Shown here in pieces: positions 23,451-34,512 of a stretch of 64,000 nt of DNA (position 1 is its first letter; every line of letters begins with the position of its first letter). The DNA lies in the NCBI GenBank assembly GCA_963971425.1, contig OZ020519.1:7456028-7520027 (forward strand). Direction: 5' to 3'. Position numbers and translations under genes: made by a program. The notes beneath the pieces are model-generated. The model was not told where the DNA came from. It was given only the letters and a program-made list of their open reading frames with translations, and searched no databases. Source of the DNA: Bryoerythrophyllum caledonicum (taxonomy: Eukaryota > Streptophyta > Bryopsida > Pottiales > Pottiaceae).

Positions 23451-23512
23451 TTAATACCCTTTTTGAGTGTTGCTTCAGGGTTGAGTGTCGGTTTAAGGTA
23501 TTTTGACGTTAC

Positions 23513-24925
23513 CCAGACCCTGTTGTATTATTTAGATATCCGGAAATTATTTAGATGCCTCGATCAGAAATTGCCCACGTCACCTGGCCCGGGTGCTTTC
23601 CCCTTTTCTCTCGAACTCTCAAGTTGGCATCAAACTCTGGGACCTGTTCACACGCATATCATCTTCCAGGTCTTTGGTACATGTTGCCTTCTTCCAGTTG
23701 CTGGTCTTAAGTGGGCCGCCTTGGTGGCAACTCGACCTCAACATTAACTTGATACGAGGTCCATATGACACATGGACAAGGCACATGAATCTATGCGTGA
23801 TTCACAGGTGATGTGTCCAGAAGTCTTGGCTGTAATTCCTCTAGTTAAACATAAATGTTCGATGCTCTTCTATGCTCCTCATCCAGGGCACGAGTTATCT
23901 GTTTGGTCTAACTTATAATTCAACTCAAACTTCCAACTTAGCTTAGTCATGGGAAAAATTTGGCAGAAGGTAATTTACAGTGATTGGGTTTTTTTTGGAA
24001 ATTGATGAATTTTATTAGAGAATCTGTGTATAGTTACACGAGACTATGTAAACTACTAAATTAACACAGTATTTGACTCTCTTTTTGGATGTTCCATGTG
24101 TATTTATTGAACTTTAAGGGAAAGTAGTATTAGAGCCTATGGCCGTGGCATCAACTCCAATTTCCATTATTCTGTGTGCTCTAATTTTTCACTACATATA
24201 AGTGGAAATTTTCTTGTTGTGATTTCCTAAAGAAAAGTGAAGAAAATTCATATCAAAATACAAAATACTGTACACATTAGCCCGTTTCAAACACATTGAA
24301 CCATTGTGATTTGGAAAAATAAATCAGACATTCTCCATATTTATGAACAAAAGTGACCAACACGGAGGATATGCTTAAAAATTCTGAGAATTTCACCATA
24401 ATTTGTATACATTATAGTGCCAAAAGTTGTGGTGTAAATGAAACTTCTATCTTCAGCTAAAATTAGAGAATTGGTCGAGCATGGTTATAGGCCCAAAGTT
24501 CAAATTATGAATGTAAAAAATTCAAATTGGAGTGAAAATTAGACTTGAGAAGATTCGTTTCATTAGTTGAACTTAATTCAAAAAATATCATTTTAATGAT
24601 TCAAACTCATATTTTGAGCTATAGCTAGAAGTTTCCAAGATTCACTACATTGAGATCTACATTTCCTTGTTTAGAAATAACATGATTACCTCAATGTGGC
24701 AAGTTTCATCACCATAATGAACTCTCCAGGAAAAAAAGGAAAAAAAGTGCAATTCTTCTTCTCGTATCAAAGTAATCCAAGAAGCTACTTTTTGGCTCTA
24801 GGGTTGGCTCCACTGTGATCGACTCCGGTGAATTATTCTCCATTTGCCATATTCACCAACCTCGGATCGGTTTCACGCGGTCGAGGTAGAAGCCTTTTGC
24901 CCGTTTTTTTCTGAGCACCGAGCCA
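23513..24925. other. No gene recognised
   Basis: AT-rich intergenic sequence before the Mutator-like element. Open frames at 23463-23811 show no family signature and I treat them as chance. Confidence 0.4.
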
Positions 24926-24935
24926 CACAAACAAC

Positions 24936-25210
24936 GCCCAGGGCGAACTGACCCCCTCGTTCCCCCTCGCGGGATGAAGGGGCCAGTTCCCCTCATCCCC
25001 GTTCATGACAGCAGCAACAGTGGGGAACAGATCCCCACCCGAACCCCCACCGGTCTGAACCCAGCCCGACCTGCAGGAACAGTACCCGGCAGGTACAGTA
25101 TCCCCGCGCGGGTCTTCGTTCCTCCGCCCAGCTCCGCTCCCCCGCGTTTATGCTCGTCGCCCCCCATCACCGCGCGCCGCCCCCCATCACCGCGCGTCTG
25201 TCTACGCACC
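24936..25210 (+). repeat. Left terminal inverted repeat of the Mutator-like element
   Basis: GC-rich, about 275 bases, matching the reverse complement of 30870-31146 with a handful of substitutions (for example near 25060 and 25150). Open frames across it are shadows shared by both ends. It probably includes the promoter for the plus-strand gene. Confidence 0.9.
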
Positions 25211-25670
25211 TGCGCCTGTCAACGTTCTGTGCTGCGCCTGTCTACGCCTCCTGTTCCCACATTTCATGTCAGGCTTGCTGCTGCATTTCAACACCATCTA
25301 AGAGGTGAGTTCTAAGTTTACACCATATTCAAGTTTTTGTAAGTACTTTGCTATTACAACATTGACTTATTAGGGTTTAGAGATTGTGACATATTTGCAT
25401 TTGTTTTTCTTTGTGACGGTGTTGCAATGGGAGATAATATGTGTTTTAGGTATGCTTGATAGAGGCATGCAATGCAAGTGACTTGACTTTGCAATATAAT
25501 ATGGTTTTTGGATATTGGGATTTTACAAGAGTGGTGATTTTTGTTTTTTGACTACCAATTTAGGTAGTCACAAGTGCTTTGAAATTGTTGACAATGCATG
25601 ATGTGACATGTTGTGCATATATTATTTTGTAAGAAGTGATGGATTCCACGTTAAGGACATTTTTTTTGAG

Positions 25671-25930
25671 TCGTGTCGGGTATTGCGAGTTTGTCACAGC
25701 CATTAGCAGTGACATATTTAGTGTCCTTTTCTACGTCGTGACGGGTATTGCAAGTTTGTCACAGCCATTAGCAGTGACATATTTAGTGTCCTTTTCTACG
25801 TCGTGACGGGTATTGCAAGTTTGTCACAGCCATTAGCAGTGACATATTTAGTGTCCTTTTCTACGTCGTAAGGGGTATTGCAATGTTGCCACAGAGTTTA
25901 CTTGTGACGTTTTATGTGCTCTTTTTCTCA
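25671..25930 (+). repeat. Left subterminal array, 65-base units
   Basis: Four head-to-tail units start at 25671, 25736, 25801 and 25866; the second and third are nearly identical and the last is degenerate. Each contains (g/t)cgggtattgc. The reverse complement of this core recurs in the right subterminal array, so the two arrays point toward each other. Confidence 0.85.
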
Positions 25931-26215
25931 CGTGAGGGATATTGCATATTTTTTTCCCCTTGTTTAGTAATGTTAGGTGTTCATTAACTTATGATATTGT
26001 TGCAACATATTAGGTGCTTTCTTTTTGGGGTCCTAACAAAAATTGTTTTATTTTTTCCATGACATCGTGTTGTACTTGATGTGTTTTAAATTCATGGCCG
26101 GTATTGGTATGTTAGGACTATCTCTTTCATTTTTCTTGATTTTGTGATTAAGTCTTGTACGGCTTAAAGAGGTTTGAAGGTGTAAGATACTTATATCATT
26201 CTTGTTTGTGTGTAG

Positions 26216-27247
26216 TTTTTCATTCCGCGGGACGGAGTTATCCGCCTTACCACTTGCCGTTCTCGATTGGGACTACAAAGATGTCCCGCATGCGGTGAAG
26301 CCATGGCATTGCGAGGTTGAGAATTGTTTTCTCGGTCCATGGAAGAATCGGCGACACTTGAATATCCATCTTCGTCATCACCATCACATGGAGCTTACGA
26401 CCCAAACACTTGGTCGTCCACGGAAGGTAGAACGACTTCGCAACATCAACTCTCGCCGTATGAATGCAAGAATTTTAACGAAGCCGTTCAAGAGACAACG
26501 GAAGGAGTTTTGGAAAAAACTCCTAGCATGGACGAAGGCGGCGGAGGCGTTGTGGGCACAAGTGGAGTTGGCAGCCACCATTAATCGTACTACGTCGGAG
26601 AAACCTTTTATTGTCATAGCAATGGGGAAGAAGTATGCCACTCACCTCGGGGCAAAGAAGGAAGGAGTTGGAGAATTGGATGCGGCATGCCTTGACGCAC
26701 TACCACGCCATCCCGATTTTGCCAACGCCGTTATGGAGTTGAAGTTAGGCCGTGACGCAGACGACTTGGACATTGCGCAATTGGAGGATCTTCACCGCAT
26801 TTTCAATCAAAAGAAGGATTGGAAGAAAAATTTGAAGCTTCGAGCTAAGTGTGTGGAAGACTTGGTACGTTGGCACCGTCAACAATCTATTCAAGCCATG
26901 TAAGTTCATTTACTTTCATTTCTTCTGAAGTTTGTAAACTAGTAATGTTAGTGAATCATGTTGTATATTCTATTTTTTAAGTATAAATATGTTATTGACA
27001 TAATTTATTATTGTAATGTAGACACAAAGAAGGGAAGACCAAATTCATTGAACGCTACTTGGAGGCCGAGAAGAATGTCTTCTACGTGAAGAACATTCTT
27101 TCTATGGACCGCATTGAAACAGCATGCTCCGTCTATGCGGATAAGCGCGGCTTGGATGTCGAGGAGGAATGTAATGAAGAAGATGAAGAAGAAGAAGAAC
27201 AAGGTGAAGAAGAAGAAGAAGGAGGAGAAGATCAAGAAGAAGAGTAG
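26216..27247 (+). CDS. Second gene of the Mutator-like element: C2H2-like, acidic-tailed protein
   Basis: Two exons are supported: 26216-26899 and 27022-27247, joined by GT-AG in phase (at least 302 aa). The first begins after a good 3' splice site (tgtgtgtag) and has no early ATG, so a 5' exon upstream is expected but not found. Near the N-terminus is a finger-like WHCEVENC...RRHLNIHLRHHHH (C-x4-C, then His residues). A Lys/Arg-rich stretch and a Glu/Asp-rich C-terminus follow (last ~30 residues). The protein is not mudrB by any similarity I can see, but it occupies the same convergent position that mudrB holds in maize MuDR. Its role in DNA binding or insertion is a guess. Confidence 0.68.
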
Positions 27248-27627
27248 ACCAATAAGAGTTTATGCTTTGTATTTCTTGGTTTTTTTTTGTTATGAGTGTC
27301 TTCTTCTTTGTGTGTTGAATACGGTTTTGGATAGTATTTCCATTTTGGTGAAGGATTTGATGTAAACCATGATGTGATATAAATGGATGTGAGATTTATA
27401 CTCATTGTTCATGTTCAATATTATTGAGTATAATGTGAATACCATTTGTGAAATTTTGTATGTTTCATTATCGATGTGTAAATGGTATACATAATATCAA
27501 TATTAACGACTCTATAATAATATGAAAAGTACCAAGACATACATCCTTATTAACCTTGTAAAAAAACCTCAAATTATGGAAAAACCATTGAGATAAACAA
27601 ATAAATAATGTACTAACTATACAATAT
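27248..27627. other. Shared 3' region between the convergent genes
   Basis: 380 AT-rich bases lie between the two stop codons, presumably both 3' UTRs and terminators. No further gene. Confidence 0.5.
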
Positions 27628-30022
27628 CTACTCTATTGGAGTATTGGTCTTTCTCCTCTTCCGAGTGCCCGCTATTCGTTCCCTCCAATCTTTCTTCCTA
27701 GCCACCGAATTACCATCTTTTGTATATAAAATTTCAAAAGTTGCTTGAGGATGCGAAATATTGTTCTCTTGTAACGTACGGATTCGGCGGATGTCACTTA
27801 CAACGGTAGACATCATGGACTGCAAGTGCTTCATAAGGAGTTCACCTCCAGAAGTGGCTTCAGAAATTGACTTCTCCATCAAATCTCTAACCATACGTAG
27901 AGTACATTCGTTGGATGATTCTTCCACCACGTCTTTGTCATCACCGTCTTCACTTTCAACATCTTCAAAAGGATGACTTGGGACATTGTGAGTGAACATA
28001 GCTTCAAGCCCACCTCGAACCGAACCATAAAAAGCTCCTAAATATTCTAACAAAGTTTTCCACGATAAATCAGTAGACACTTTGAGAACAACAAGTTGAT
28101 GCTTACAAAAGTTACCCCGTATGCTCCATTCACATGAACAACACGCATACGAAGTAAATGGGTCATGAATATCATACCAACGGTCGTGAAAAGATTGTGA
28201 TTTCACTTTCCATATTATATCACCTTCTTTCGGGGGTAGAATGTCGTGGAGGGGAATTGTCTTGCCTCGTGCAATTCCTCTTTCTACAATCCCTTCCACG
28301 GATTTGTTGGGAATGTAACCGTTCACCTTTTGCCCTTGCATATACATGTAGTGATTGACAACCGAGTTTGTCAACCGCCATACAAGAAAATCAATTCTTT
28401 TCCCCCGTCTATCTCGATTATCAATCAACATCCACCGTTTAAGAGCTCCATGATAGCCTTCAATACTTGATTGAGTATCTTGGTTTGAATGATGATGCCG
28501 ACGGTGACCAATGAGGTATAAGTCTGTAACAATATAAAAGAAACACATGTTATCTATAAATTGTTATTGTAGTACATCATAAAAAAAAATGTAGTGTTTA
28601 TAATTTAAAAATGTAGTACATACGGAAATATCAAGATCCAATAAGAAGTCAAGTACCTTGATGTTTGTAGTGAGTTTCGAAGTACTTTTGGAATTTATCA
28701 ACATATAAATTTTGGAAGAGAGTTTCACCAATCTTCTTTGCACGTTCCAAAAAATCCGATTCTTCTTCTTTGTACTCGATCTATAAGTACAAAAAATAAT
28801 GAAGAGCCTTGTATACAAGATCCCGTAAGTTTCCCACGTTTGGAACCTTAAGGAGGATATGATTCTTCCAATTTTTGATAATATAGAATGCACATAAGTA
28901 AATGGGGACATCATCTTCCGGCCAAGCACGCTTAATCACGTTTCGAATTTCCACAGCATCGTCAGTCATGAAGCATGAAGGTAAGAAGTGGGGCATATCT
29001 CTCTCGATATGCCGTCGCAAAGGTTCTAACCACATGGTTAAATCCTCTTCTGTAGATCGACTTGAAAGCACCCAAACAACAGGAATTCCGTTATTCCAAT
29101 CATCAAACACAAGTAGAGACCATAGGAGATAGTTAGGGATATTTGTACCATGTGTTGCATCCATAGAGATTGCTCTCTTATGCCCAAATTTCATCATCAT
29201 CTTCTTTTGCCAATCGGTTTGGATACCCAAGATGAAAGGTAAATCCGTCACATCATCTTGTTCATGCCACATGAAAACGTTTTTGGGACATGCTTTAGTC
29301 CACATCTTCACGCTAGAGAAATCCGAAGGATCTCTACGCCAAATCCCCATCTTCTGACGCCCCTCCAAGTATGCTATATCTTTGAGTTTGATGAAGTCAT
29401 CTCGATTGTAAGGCATACATAATTTCTTTCGGCCATTCCAATTCCGCCGATGCTCTTCAAATATTTGAAGAGATGTGAATCCTGCACTCAATTTCCTTTG
29501 AATCCAAGCCTTCATTTCGCCACTCATTCGCGGTTGATATGCGGTTTTTCTTCCAATCGACTCTGGATCACAAGGACCATGAGCTGGAGCCCCATCTTCT
29601 CGTGTGTGATCCACATGATAGTATGCTACTTCGGCAACATCTGGATACAATTGTAAGTGCTTGATTGAAAACTCAGCAATACATCCACGTTTGTGAGACT
29701 TACAAATTCGTGGATCGTTCCTATGATCCTCCGGGCCATACGCACATTCGTACCACACATGCTCAATAAATGAAGTAGTGTATGGCTTCTTCTTCGCTTC
29801 TCCTTTCTTTCGCTCTTTCACATTCCAACCAACCGATGAACCGTCGTCACAAGTTTGACCTCTTATGAAATCTTGAATCCTCTCATAAGGGATGTATGAA
29901 TGCACGATTGCACTTGCATTGCCCCATCCTTGTCTGCTCGCATGCTCCCATGTAATATCATGGAATGAAATTGGTCCAGGCGGAGGATTCTGGACGTTGA
30001 TAGTCTTCCTTGATTTTGGCAT
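27628..30022 (-). CDS. MULE transposase with SWIM zinc finger (mudrA-like)
   Basis: It starts at the ATG at 30022 on the minus strand. Exon 1 is 30022-28657 and exon 2 is 28523-27628 (133-base GT-AG intron), giving about 753 codons in one frame. The N-terminus has Cys residues and a YYHVDHT motif, like the WRKY-GCM1-type finger of many MULEs (about 92-140). The catalytic core has SMDATHGTN (Asp288), FMTDDAVE (Asp354), the YLCAFYIIKNW motif (375-385) and SIEGYHGALKRW (Glu477). The SWIM finger CSC...CKH lies at about 584-597. An in-frame TAG occurs at codon 414 (28781-28783), so this copy is either disabled or removes a very short intron there. It would act in the nucleus on the terminal repeats. 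Confidence 0.85.
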
Positions 30023-30269
30023 GTTGACTCTATAAGAAAAAATTAGAACATAAGAAAGACAAATTCAGCAATGAAAAAGAAAGTGGCGGATAGATCAATT
30101 TACGTACATAAATAGTCATTTATTTTTAATGCGGTAGAAATGAAAAGAATTTTATTTGAATTATGAGAAATTTGTGTAATTAGAAGGTTAGGGAAGACCA
30201 AATATGCATAGCAATACACTTCACAGACATGAGAACTAAAAAAAAATTCCTTAGTTACAATGTTTTTCA

Positions 30270-30530
30270 AGAGTAATACCCGTCACGCTACAAGAATATG
30301 AAACAAATCGTCCCTGGTTTCTTATGACAATATCCGTCACAAAGGAAAAACGTCTCAATAAATGTACTTGAGTGAGCATTTAAATGGCAATACCCGTCAC
30401 ACGCAGTAAAAGTTCCCTAAAACGTCCCTGGGAGCCCTTGCATCCAAACGCAATACCCGTCACCGCGTAGTAAAAGTTCCATAAAACGTCCCTGGGAGCC
30501 TTTGCATCCTATCGCAATACCTGTCACGCA
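30270..30530 (-). repeat. Right subterminal array, ~62-base units
   Basis: (G/C)AATACCCGTCAC-type cores recur at about 30274, 30329, 30388, 30451 and 30514. The last two full units also share gtaaaagttcc and acgtccctgggagcc. It is the mirror counterpart of the left array at 25671-25930. Confidence 0.82.
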
Positions 30531-30869
30531 CAAACCCAAATTTAAGAAATGCGTCACTATCTACTTCTTCTTCTACACCATCTTCAAAAATTGTATGTAG
30601 CATAAATTTGTGCCATAAAAATCCTAAATCACACTCAATGCAATGATTGAAATATGTGTTATATCCTAAACATTAATAACTCACTCATTGCATAAACTAA
30701 TGTATCATTCAAGAAACTTGACAATACAAAACTCAAACCCTAGTTCTCAATGACAACATACCTAAGCACAAAAGATGAGCTCAAAAGATTAATCTCTACG
30801 GAATGGAAACCATCAAAGAAATAATGTATTCAAAATTAGTGTCAAATGGGCACCCCACAGAACAAGTGC

Positions 30870-31146
30870 GCAGGTGCTAGACAGAGAGGCGGTGATGGGG
30901 GGCGGCGAGCAGTGATGGGGGCCGACGAGCATAAGCGCGGGGGAGCGGAGCTGGGCGGAGGAACGAAGACCCGCGCGGGGATACTGTACCTGCCGGGTAC
31001 TGTTCCTGCGGGTCGGGCTGGGGTCAGACCGGTGGGGGTTCGGGTGGGGATCTGTTCCCCACTGTTGCTGCTGTCATGAACGGGGATGAGGGGAACTGGC
31101 CCCTTCATCCCGCGAGGGGGAACGAGGGGGTCAGTTCGCCCTGGGC
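30870..31146 (-). repeat. Right terminal inverted repeat of the Mutator-like element
   Basis: It matches the left repeat inverted, ending ...CAGTTCGCCCTGGGC at 31146. It presumably carries the transposase promoter. Confidence 0.9.
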
Positions 31147-31156
31147 CACAAACAAC

Positions 31157-31799
31157 CGGGTCGATTCTCCGATGAGTTCTTCCATCCACCACCTGATCAG
31201 TTCAGCTGCACCTGCAGTGGTTTACCGCAGTGCACCGAGATGTAGAAAGTTAACAAAGTATTGCCAAGTTGTCTTGCCTCTCGCGACCTTTTGCGAGAAT
31301 CGGGCGCCTCCGATGACACTGGTGCTTGATGGAGGTAGCAACTTTTAGCAGTAGCAGCGCAAGTTGTCCTGAGGAGTAGCGTTCTAGGCTTTTCCTGGTG
31401 GCGGGACGGTGGGTGGACTCTGGGTGTGATTCTGATCGCTTCCTCTCGCGCCACTCGTCTATCGACCATGAGTATCCTCCGAGCACACTAGATTCTGATC
31501 ATGATGTTATAGCTTGTTACTTTCTATCAGGTTGCCTTCTACTCGGCTGCCGAATGCGGATTTGATATCACTTGGGTTGCTTGATGCGGACGCTGTTTTC
31601 ATAGAAGCGAACTTCGTCTTTGGGCGGTAGACACTTGTTCGGAAGCAATTCGTTCTAGCAGTGGCGTTGACTCAGTGTTTGTCAAAAATGGGAATGGAGT
31701 CTGTGGATTTCGAGGTTGTATTTCGTGGCCTTGTTTAGTTAACAATTAGTCGGCGCCTGTTGTGCTGGAGCTTGAGCGCCGGAAGTTGGGGCTCGGAAA
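31157..31799 (+). promoter_or_regulatory. Upstream region of receptor kinase B
   Basis: About 640 bases between the Mutator-like element and the start codon. It should include the 5' leader and proximal promoter. No certain motif is seen. The insertion may have displaced distal elements. Confidence 0.35.
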
Positions 31800-34512
31800 A
31801 TGGAGGTGAAAAATGGTGCCTTTTCGCCGTTACTGACCCTTCTTCTTCTCCTCGCATTGAACTCCAGAGCCTCCGAGGCGGTGAATTATGAAGGTTAGTG
31901 GTTCGAACCCGTTTTCTCCCTTTTTGATGAATGGCCAGTGAATCGGAACCAGGAGTTGATGTTGAAACTGGTTTGTTGTTTGAACAGGAAAAGTATTGCA
32001 ATCCTTCAAGATCCGCCTCGAAGACCCGGCGGGCGCGCTCCGCAACTGGAATGCTTCAGACATAACTCCTTGCGGATGGAATCGCGTCGGCTGCAACAAC
32101 GCCACCAAAGCCGTCACTTCCATGTAAGCTTTGTGAGGAAGGTTTTTGGTGTGATTTCTCTTGCATTACAGAATGAGACACTTATTTGTTGCTTTTGGTG
32201 GGATTGCAGCAACCTTTCGTTTTTGAACCTCACCGGCTTCATTGCTCCTGAGTTAGCCGGTCTCAAATATTTGGAACGACTGTGAGTCACACCTTGTCCT
32301 TCGCATTTTGGCTTTCTCAAATTGGGTTCGTATGACTTGTATATCCTCAATGTCGAATCATTGATCTTACAAATTTCGTTATGATTTGTCAGGAGCCTCC
32401 AGAACAACAACCTCTACGGGAGTATACCGGAGGCTTTCGGCAACTTCACATCCCTCCAAGTCCTGTAAGTGCTCATCCCGAGTGTCAGTGTCACGTGAGT
32501 ATAGTGCGGTGGTTGCAATGTTTCGGCTTCATTTTTCGAATATCAAATTTGTTTGAGAACTGAACTACTGGCTACGTGGGTGTTCTTGTGCTTAGAAATC
32601 TACGCAACAACTCTATTTCTGGAAGTATCCCTGAAACGATGGGCAAGCTGAAGAACCTCCGTTTCCTGGATATGGCCAATAACCATCTCGAAGGCTCAAT
32701 CCCAGAAAGTTTCCGCAATTTAACAAGGCTGGAGCACCTGTAAGATTGCCTTTCGGTGCTTCTGACATCAATGGCGTGAACTTACTTACATGTAGTGCGG
32801 TGTTGTTTTAGCTCCATGGTTACGGTGGATTTATGTTGAAAGAGTTTCGTTTTATGCTGCAGGGATCTTTGCTTCAATCAGCTCTCTGGAAAGGTTCCAG
32901 AGGGAGCTCTACTGCTCTTCAATATATCCTCGTAAGTGGCTAAACCTGCTTTCTTTTGTTTGTGGTTGACACTGAGCTTACTCTGAAAATGCTTCGTCTC
33001 TTAAACGAGTAGAGATGTGTATTGACTTGAGCTGGATACGTGTTGGGAATGTGGTTCAGGTATTTGGGAAATGTCAGGTTATGTGGTCTTGCATCAGTAG
33101 GACTGCCGTCTTGCTCACCACCGCCTGACCTTGCGCCCAGTTTCGGACCTTCTGTGTCTCCTGGTATGCCCTCATTGAATTACCGTGTTGGTGTCTTGTT
33201 CTCCTTGCGTTTGAGTTTACACTTAGTTAACTTGATTTCTGTGTTACGTGTGCTTGCAGTGATAAAGAAGCCTGCGTTGACACTGGTTCAGATCGTGCTT
33301 CTCTCAGTTGGGCTGTTTCTGGGGTTCAAGTTCATAATAGCCATCATTCTCATCATGCGTTGGGTGAGGAAGGACAATCGCATCGAGATCAACCTTGGAG
33401 CGGGCGGGAAGATCGTCATGTTTCAAGGGGGTGCGAGCGTGCCCACCTCGAAGGAGATGCTGTGCGCCTTGCGGCGCATTCGGAAGCAGCACATCATTGG
33501 CGAGGGTGGCTATGGCGTGGTGTACAAGCTGCAACTGAAAGACCATCCAACCTTGGCCGTTAAGAAGCTCAAGACATGTCTGGAATCCGAACGAAGCTTC
33601 GAAAACGAGCTGGACACTCTCGGCACCGTGAAGCATCGCAACCTGGTCAAGCTCAAGGGCTTCTGCTCTACTCCCTACGTCAAGCTCCTGATCTACGACT
33701 TCCTCCCCGGTGGCAACCTCCATCAGCTCCTCCATGGTAAGCATGGCGCTCATTTAGAGTTTTAACTTAGGTTTTCACTTCCAGGTTCTGGTTTTCTAAT
33801 CAATATTGTGGTGTTTGTTCTTGTAGTTGAGAAGAAGGACGAGGACGTAGTGATCGACTGGCCTATCAGGTACCGGATTGCGCTCGGAGTGGCGCGGGGT
33901 CTCGCGTATCTTCATCACGGCTGCGACCCGCGTATCATTCACGGCGACGTGAGCTCCACCAACATCCTGCTCGACACGACTTTCCAGCCCTACCTCTCGG
34001 ACTTCGGCTTGGCGAAGCTGGTCGCCACGAACGACACGCACGTAACAGTCACCGTCGGCGGGACATTCGGCTACGTCGCCCCGGAGTTCGCCAAGTCGGG
34101 CAGAGCCACGGAGATGGTGGACGTGTATAGTTACGGCGTGATCCTGCTAGAGCTTCTGAGTGGGCGGATGGCGGTGGACCAGTTCATGCCAGACGAGTAC
34201 ACGAACCTTGCCGCGTGGGTCCGCGGTCTCCACAGCCAAGGGCGCGCCATGGAGATTGTCGACAAGCAGCTCCGGGATACTGTTGCAGGTGTGGAGCTCG
34301 ATCTGTTGCTGGAAGTGGCGTGCCACTGCATCTCTCTCAACCCGCAGGACCGGCCGCAGATGAACAAGGTGGTGGAGACGCTTGAGATTCTCACGGAGAC
34401 GGAGATGACGCCGTCCGGGACTTCGGTGAGGACGTCGCACACCAACACCACGGACGGTTCTCTCCGAGGTCACTTCAAGCACCTTTCTCTCAAACCTTCT
34501 AGTAGTCTCTGA
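31800..34512 (+). CDS. LRR receptor-like kinase B, non-RD with altered catalytic loop
   Basis: Predicted 617 aa. Exons are 31800-31893, 31988-32123, 32210-32281, 32393-32464, 32596-32739, 32863-32931, 33060-33163, 33260-33736 and 33827-34512, all GT-AG and in phase. A Leu-rich signal peptide is followed by LRRNT (WNASDITPCGWNRVGC) and five LRRs on 72/144/69-base exons. The transmembrane helix is at about 239-263. The kinase has GEGGYGVVYK (311-320), Lys332, DFG (448-450) and GTFGYVAPEF. The catalytic loop reads HGDVSSTN (428-435): the Arg of HRD is Gly and the usual Lys two residues after Asp is Ser, while Asp and Asn remain. It is therefore non-RD and possibly of low or no activity. The family is close to kinase A and FEI-like proteins. 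The start is chosen by good context (gaaaATGG) and signal peptide. Confidence 0.9.

Larger units (their letters stand above)
20779..23512. mobile_element. 2.7-kb element bounded by perfect 29-base inverted repeats
   Basis: The 29 bases from 20779 (GTAACGTCAAAATACC...) recur exactly inverted at 23484-23512. Inside are short degenerate tandem repeats (21340-22100) and a TTAA-MITE (22507-23450); no transposase is visible. I see no target duplication next to the repeats, so it may be a non-autonomous DNA transposon with eroded flanks or another kind of inverted duplication. Confidence 0.55.
24936..31146. mobile_element. Complete two-gene Mutator-like element (6,211 bp)
   Basis: CACAAACAAC occurs immediately outside both ends (24926-24935, 31147-31156), a perfect 10-base target duplication. 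The ends are long inverted repeats of about 275 bases with only a few differences, beginning GCCCAGGGCGAACTG. Inside are a plus-strand gene (26216-27247) and a minus-strand MULE/SWIM transposase (30022-27628) that converge, plus opposed subterminal repeat arrays. The near-identical repeats and intact duplication indicate recent insertion. It sits about 640 bases upstream of the receptor kinase B start codon. Confidence 0.93.

Noticed and set aside
24974-25315. Pro/Arg-rich open frame of 113 codons, with a mirror copy at 30842-31192
   Set aside because: Both lie in the GC-rich terminal inverted repeats of the Mutator-like element; the matching frames follow from DNA identity of the ends, not from a gene.
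25671-25930. CRISPR-like array
   Set aside because: The units are continuous 65-base tandem copies without unique spacers, and lie inside a plant transposon.
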